Shown: one piece after another, positions 30,484 through 32,177 of the stretch
How positions within the stretch are numbered: position 1 is the stretch's first letter
How the letters are laid out: each line of letters begins with the position of its first letter
NCBI GenBank assembly: GCA_012521395.1
Contig: JAAYML010000052.1
Location: forward strand, 1 to 32,177
Direction of reading: 5' to 3'
DNA length: 32,177 nt
Source of the DNA: Candidatus Epulonipiscium sp.
GTDB taxonomy: Bacteria; Bacillota; Clostridia; Lachnospirales; Defluviitaleaceae
Program-made: the position numbers and the translations under genes
The notes under the pieces: model-generated
What the model saw: the letters and a program-made list of their open reading frames with translations, nothing else
Database searches by the model: none
Told to the model about the DNA's origin: nothing

Positions 30484-31185
30484 ATGAGAAAGTTAAAAAA
30501 CTTTCGAGACTCCAAGGGAAAATCCAAATGGTTATTCAATAAAAAAATTCTTAAGAAAAGTTTTTTAGATTTAAGACGCTTATTCTTTTCAGGTCTTGTA
30601 TCGGTTTTGCCCATAGCGTTTACCTTTTTTTCAATTAGCCTGGTTTTTAATTTTGCAGACAGGTTGCCCAGGAAAATTATAGCCACAATAATAGTCTTTA
30701 TCTTTTCTCTATTTAATAAAAAGATATCTCTTGAGGAGGCAAATGTTCCTGGTTTAGGGATAATAGCAGCTTTCTTTATTATTATGGTAACAGGCTATAT
30801 TTCAACGCATTTAATTGGCAGGAGGCTTTTAAAAGCCATAGAAAAATGGCTTTTAAAAATCCCTCTGGTTTCAAATATTTATACTGCTTTCCGGCAGATA
30901 ATGGATACGATTTTTTTAAAAGAGAAGCATACCTTTAAAAGTGTTGTACTTGTCCAATTTCCTTGTAAAGGAAGCTATAGCATTGGATTTTTGACGGCAA
31001 ATTCACCTTCTGAAGTTAAAAATTTAAAACAGGAAAGTTTAGTGAATGTCTTTATTCCTACAACTCCTAATCCGACATCAGGCTTTTTACTCATGGTAAA
31101 AGAAGAAGATATTTATAAGTTAAATATGTCTGTTGAAGAAGCAATCAAATTCATTGTTTCAGGAGGTATTTTATCTCCTGAATAA
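30484..31185 (+). CDS. DUF502 membrane protein
   Basis: 233 residues. A basic N-terminus (about 12 K/R in the first 30) is followed by TM1 at ~34-56 (F-S-G-L-V-S-V-L-P-I-A-F-T-F-F) and TM2 at ~90-112, then I-G-R-R-L-L-K-A-I-E-K-W-L-L-K-I-P-L-V and N-I-Y-T-A-F-R-Q-I-M-D-T at ~132-143, and F-I-P-T-T-P-N-P-T-S-G-F-L, all hallmarks of DUF502 (PF04367). The function of this broadly conserved family is not established. It sits where Bacillus has dgkA, between ybeY and cdd. AAAGGAG precedes the ATG. A CAGGAG...CTCCTG hairpin overlaps its last codons. Confidence 0.9.
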   Translation: MRKLKNFRDSKGKSKWLFNKKILKKSFLDLRRLFFSGLVSVLPIAFTFFSISLVFNFADRLPRKIIATIIVFIFSLFNKKISLEEANVPGLGIIAAFFIIMVTGYISTHLIGRRLLKAIEKWLLKIPLVSNIYTAFRQIMDTIFLKEKHTFKSVVLVQFPCKGSYSIGFLTANSPSEVKNLKQESLVNVFIPTTPNPTSGFLLMVKEEDIYKLNMSVEEAIKFIVSGGILSPE

Positions 31186-31207
31186 TATGATAAAGAGGCG
31201 TGATAGG

Positions 31208-31609
31208 ATGAATTATGAGGAATTAATCAAAAGAGCCAATGAAGCTAAAGAAAATGCCTATGCCCCTTATTCTAACTTTAAAGTTGGTGCGGCAGTATTA
31301 ACAGGAACAGGGAAAATATATACAGGCTGTAATATCGAAAATGTTTCCTTTGGTGCAACGAATTGTGCAGAAAGGACGGCAATTTTTAAGGCAGTCTCTG
31401 ATGGCGAAAAGGCAATTAAAGCAGTGGCTGTTATGAGCAGTTCCGGGGAGTTTACTTATCCTTGCGGAATTTGCAGACAAGTTATCGCCGAGTTTTCTGA
31501 AGATGCAAAAATTATCTTAGGAAACAGCAGGGGGGATATAAAAGTTTATTCCCTGGATGAAATTTTACCTTGTGGCTTTACGAAAGAGAACAGCAAAAAC
31601 TTTGAATAA
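31208..31609 (+). CDS. cdd: Cytidine deaminase
   Basis: 133 residues from ATG 31208, the usual length of tetrameric cytidine deaminase. A reading frame open from 31133 overlaps the previous gene and has no site. Zinc ligands are C53 (N-C-A-E-R), C86 and C89 (P-C-G-I-C-R-Q), and the catalytic glutamate is E55. N-terminal Y-A-P-Y-S-N-F-K-V-G-A-A-V and C41-N-I-E-N bind the nucleoside. It converts cytidine and deoxycytidine to uridine forms in pyrimidine salvage. The ribosome binding site AGAGGCG is moderate. It ends the yqfC-cdd run; era, which often follows, is absent here. Confidence 0.95.
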   Translation: MNYEELIKRANEAKENAYAPYSNFKVGAAVLTGTGKIYTGCNIENVSFGATNCAERTAIFKAVSDGEKAIKAVAVMSSSGEFTYPCGICRQVIAEFSEDAKIILGNSRGDIKVYSLDEILPCGFTKENSKNFE

Positions 31610-31618
31610 ATAGATTTT

Positions 31619-31651
31619 GAAATATAAATGAAATATAAATGATACATAAAT
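31619..31651. repeat. Three tandem 11-bp AT-rich repeats
   Basis: GAAATATAAAT at 31619-31629 and 31630-31640, then GATACATAAAT at 31641-31651, followed by GAAAT. They lie just after cdd in the gap before the terminator. No function is evident; they could be simple sequence drift or a binding site. Confidence 0.6.
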
Positions 31652-31742
31652 GAAATGGACATTGATAGAGTATCGTATTAAAATAAACTTAAGTAAAGTC
31701 ATAGAGGATTCATATAAGTACTTCCCCCCTTGTTAATTCTAC

Positions 31743-31770
31743 AAAAACCCTGCAACAGCAGGGTTTTTGC
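31743..31770. terminator. Bidirectional terminator between cdd and the manganese catalase gene
   Basis: AAAAACCCTGC (31743-31753) pairs exactly with GCAGGGTTTTT (31758-31768) around AACA, with T-runs in both directions. It serves cdd on the plus strand and the catalase gene on the minus strand. Confidence 0.88.
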
Positions 31771-31781
31771 TTTATCAAAAA

Positions 31782-32177
31782 TTAATAAAATCTTTTTGAA
31801 TCCATATATTCCTGAAGTAATCTTGCCGTTTCTCCAAATCTTTGGAAGTGAACAATTTCCCTTTCCCTTAAAAATCGCAGAGCATCGGTAACACCTGGGT
31901 CATCACTCAGGTTAATCAAGTGTTCATAAGTTGCTCTTGCTTTTTGCTCTGCAGCCATATTTTCATAAATATCTGCAATAGGATCCCCTTTTGCATTAAA
32001 GTAGGTGGCTGTAAAAGGTACGCCTGATGCATCATGTGGGTAAGGACTTTTACCATGATTTGCAAAATGGGCTGCAAAGGGTGTTCCTTCAATTTTAGAT
32101 TCAGGGAGATCTTTTACCAATTGATAAACCATGGTACCAATGATTTCCCAGTGAGCAAGTTCTTCCGTGCCTATATC
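31782..32177 (-). CDS. Manganese catalase / CotJC-like spore coat protein (5' end beyond window)
   Basis: The reading frame is open to the window edge; 131 C-terminal residues are visible. The first visible residues D-I-G-T-E-E-L-A-H-W-E-I-I-G-T-M-V-Y contain the E-E-x-x-H-x-E-x-I metal-ligand motif of manganese catalases. S-G-V-P-F-T-A-T-Y-F-N-A-K-G-D-P-I-A-D-I-Y-E-N-M-A-A-E-Q-K-A-R-A (in parts) and L-R-F-L-R-E-R-E-I-V-H-F-Q-R-F-G-E supply the remaining ligands. The family includes CotJC of the spore coat, which it resembles most, and would remove hydrogen peroxide. The visible part is intact and ends after K-R-F-Y. cotJA/cotJB, if present, would lie outside. Confidence 0.92.
   Translation of the reverse strand, partial: DIGTEELAHWEIIGTMVYQLVKDLPESKIEGTPFAAHFANHGKSPYPHDASGVPFTATYFNAKGDPIADIYENMAAEQKARATYEHLINLSDDPGVTDALRFLREREIVHFQRFGETARLLQEYMDSKRFY

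Noticed and set aside
31690-31740. Minus-strand AAGGGGGGAAG followed by an ATG, considered as the start of a small gene.
   Set aside because: The frame closes after four codons (M-N-P-L-stop), and no other start follows at a suitable distance.
1-32177. CRISPR arrays, tRNA or rRNA genes, prophage, toxin-antitoxin or restriction systems.
   Set aside because: I looked on both strands and saw no regularly spaced repeats, tRNA-like cloverleaf with CCA context, rRNA motifs or defence gene clusters. Apart from the IS end the window is chromosomal.

Overview
The window is low-GC DNA with strong AGGAGG-type ribosome binding sites and TTGACA/TATAAT promoters. It comes from an anaerobic, endospore-forming member of the Clostridia, probably Lachnospirales-like. 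The main evidence is an electron-bifurcating-type [FeFe] hydrogenase operon, the sporulation genes yqfC and yqfD, a CotJC-like manganese catalase, and the conserved Firmicutes block phoH-pgpH-ybeY-cdd. I did not identify a species. Almost everything is chromosomal housekeeping. Only the first ~330 bases look like accessory debris: the end of an IS3-type element and the tail of a broken RCC1-repeat gene.

Layout. 1-550: IS end, RCC1 remnant and a 32-bp palindromic terminator. 557-3037: small membrane protein, GNAT acetyltransferase, secreted SH3-NlpC/P60 wall hydrolase, and a convergent lytic transglycosylase. 3149-5530: mutS2. 5574-7172: pspA with an unusually structured leader, followed by an orphan OmpR-type response regulator. 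7301-8467: an AlbA/Schlafen-like ATP-binding protein. 8520-11687: a tightly packed five-gene module of DRTGG protein, HATPase kinase, degenerate [FeFe]-hydrogenase-like sensor, second DRTGG protein and PHP phosphoesterase. 11859-16368: the catalytic hydrogenase operon hydC, small thioredoxin-like subunit, hydB, hydA. 16424-17671: DUF1015 protein. 17705-20791: M14 peptidase on the minus strand, a 53-residue YtxH-like protein, and a VanY-type D,D-carboxypeptidase behind a promoter-terminator leader. 20825-23467: alaS. 23578-24807: CapA-like lipoprotein. 24916-31609: rpsU, yqfC, yqfD, phoH, pgpH, ybeY, a DUF502 protein and cdd. The window ends inside a minus-strand manganese catalase.

How the genes fit together. 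The most system-like region is 8520-16368. A hydrogenase-like protein keeps all four H-cluster cysteines but has lost catalytic residues. It sits among signalling proteins (an anti-sigma-type kinase, two single-domain DRTGG proteins and a PHP protein) immediately upstream of a complete NAD-linked hydrogenase. The simplest reading is a hydrogen- or redox-sensing control module for fermentative H2 metabolism. Parts of this arrangement are known from other clostridia, but the wiring among its members cannot be read from sequence. A second theme is the envelope: four peptidoglycan-acting enzymes (NlpC/P60, SLT, M14, VanY), PspA and a CapA-like protein.
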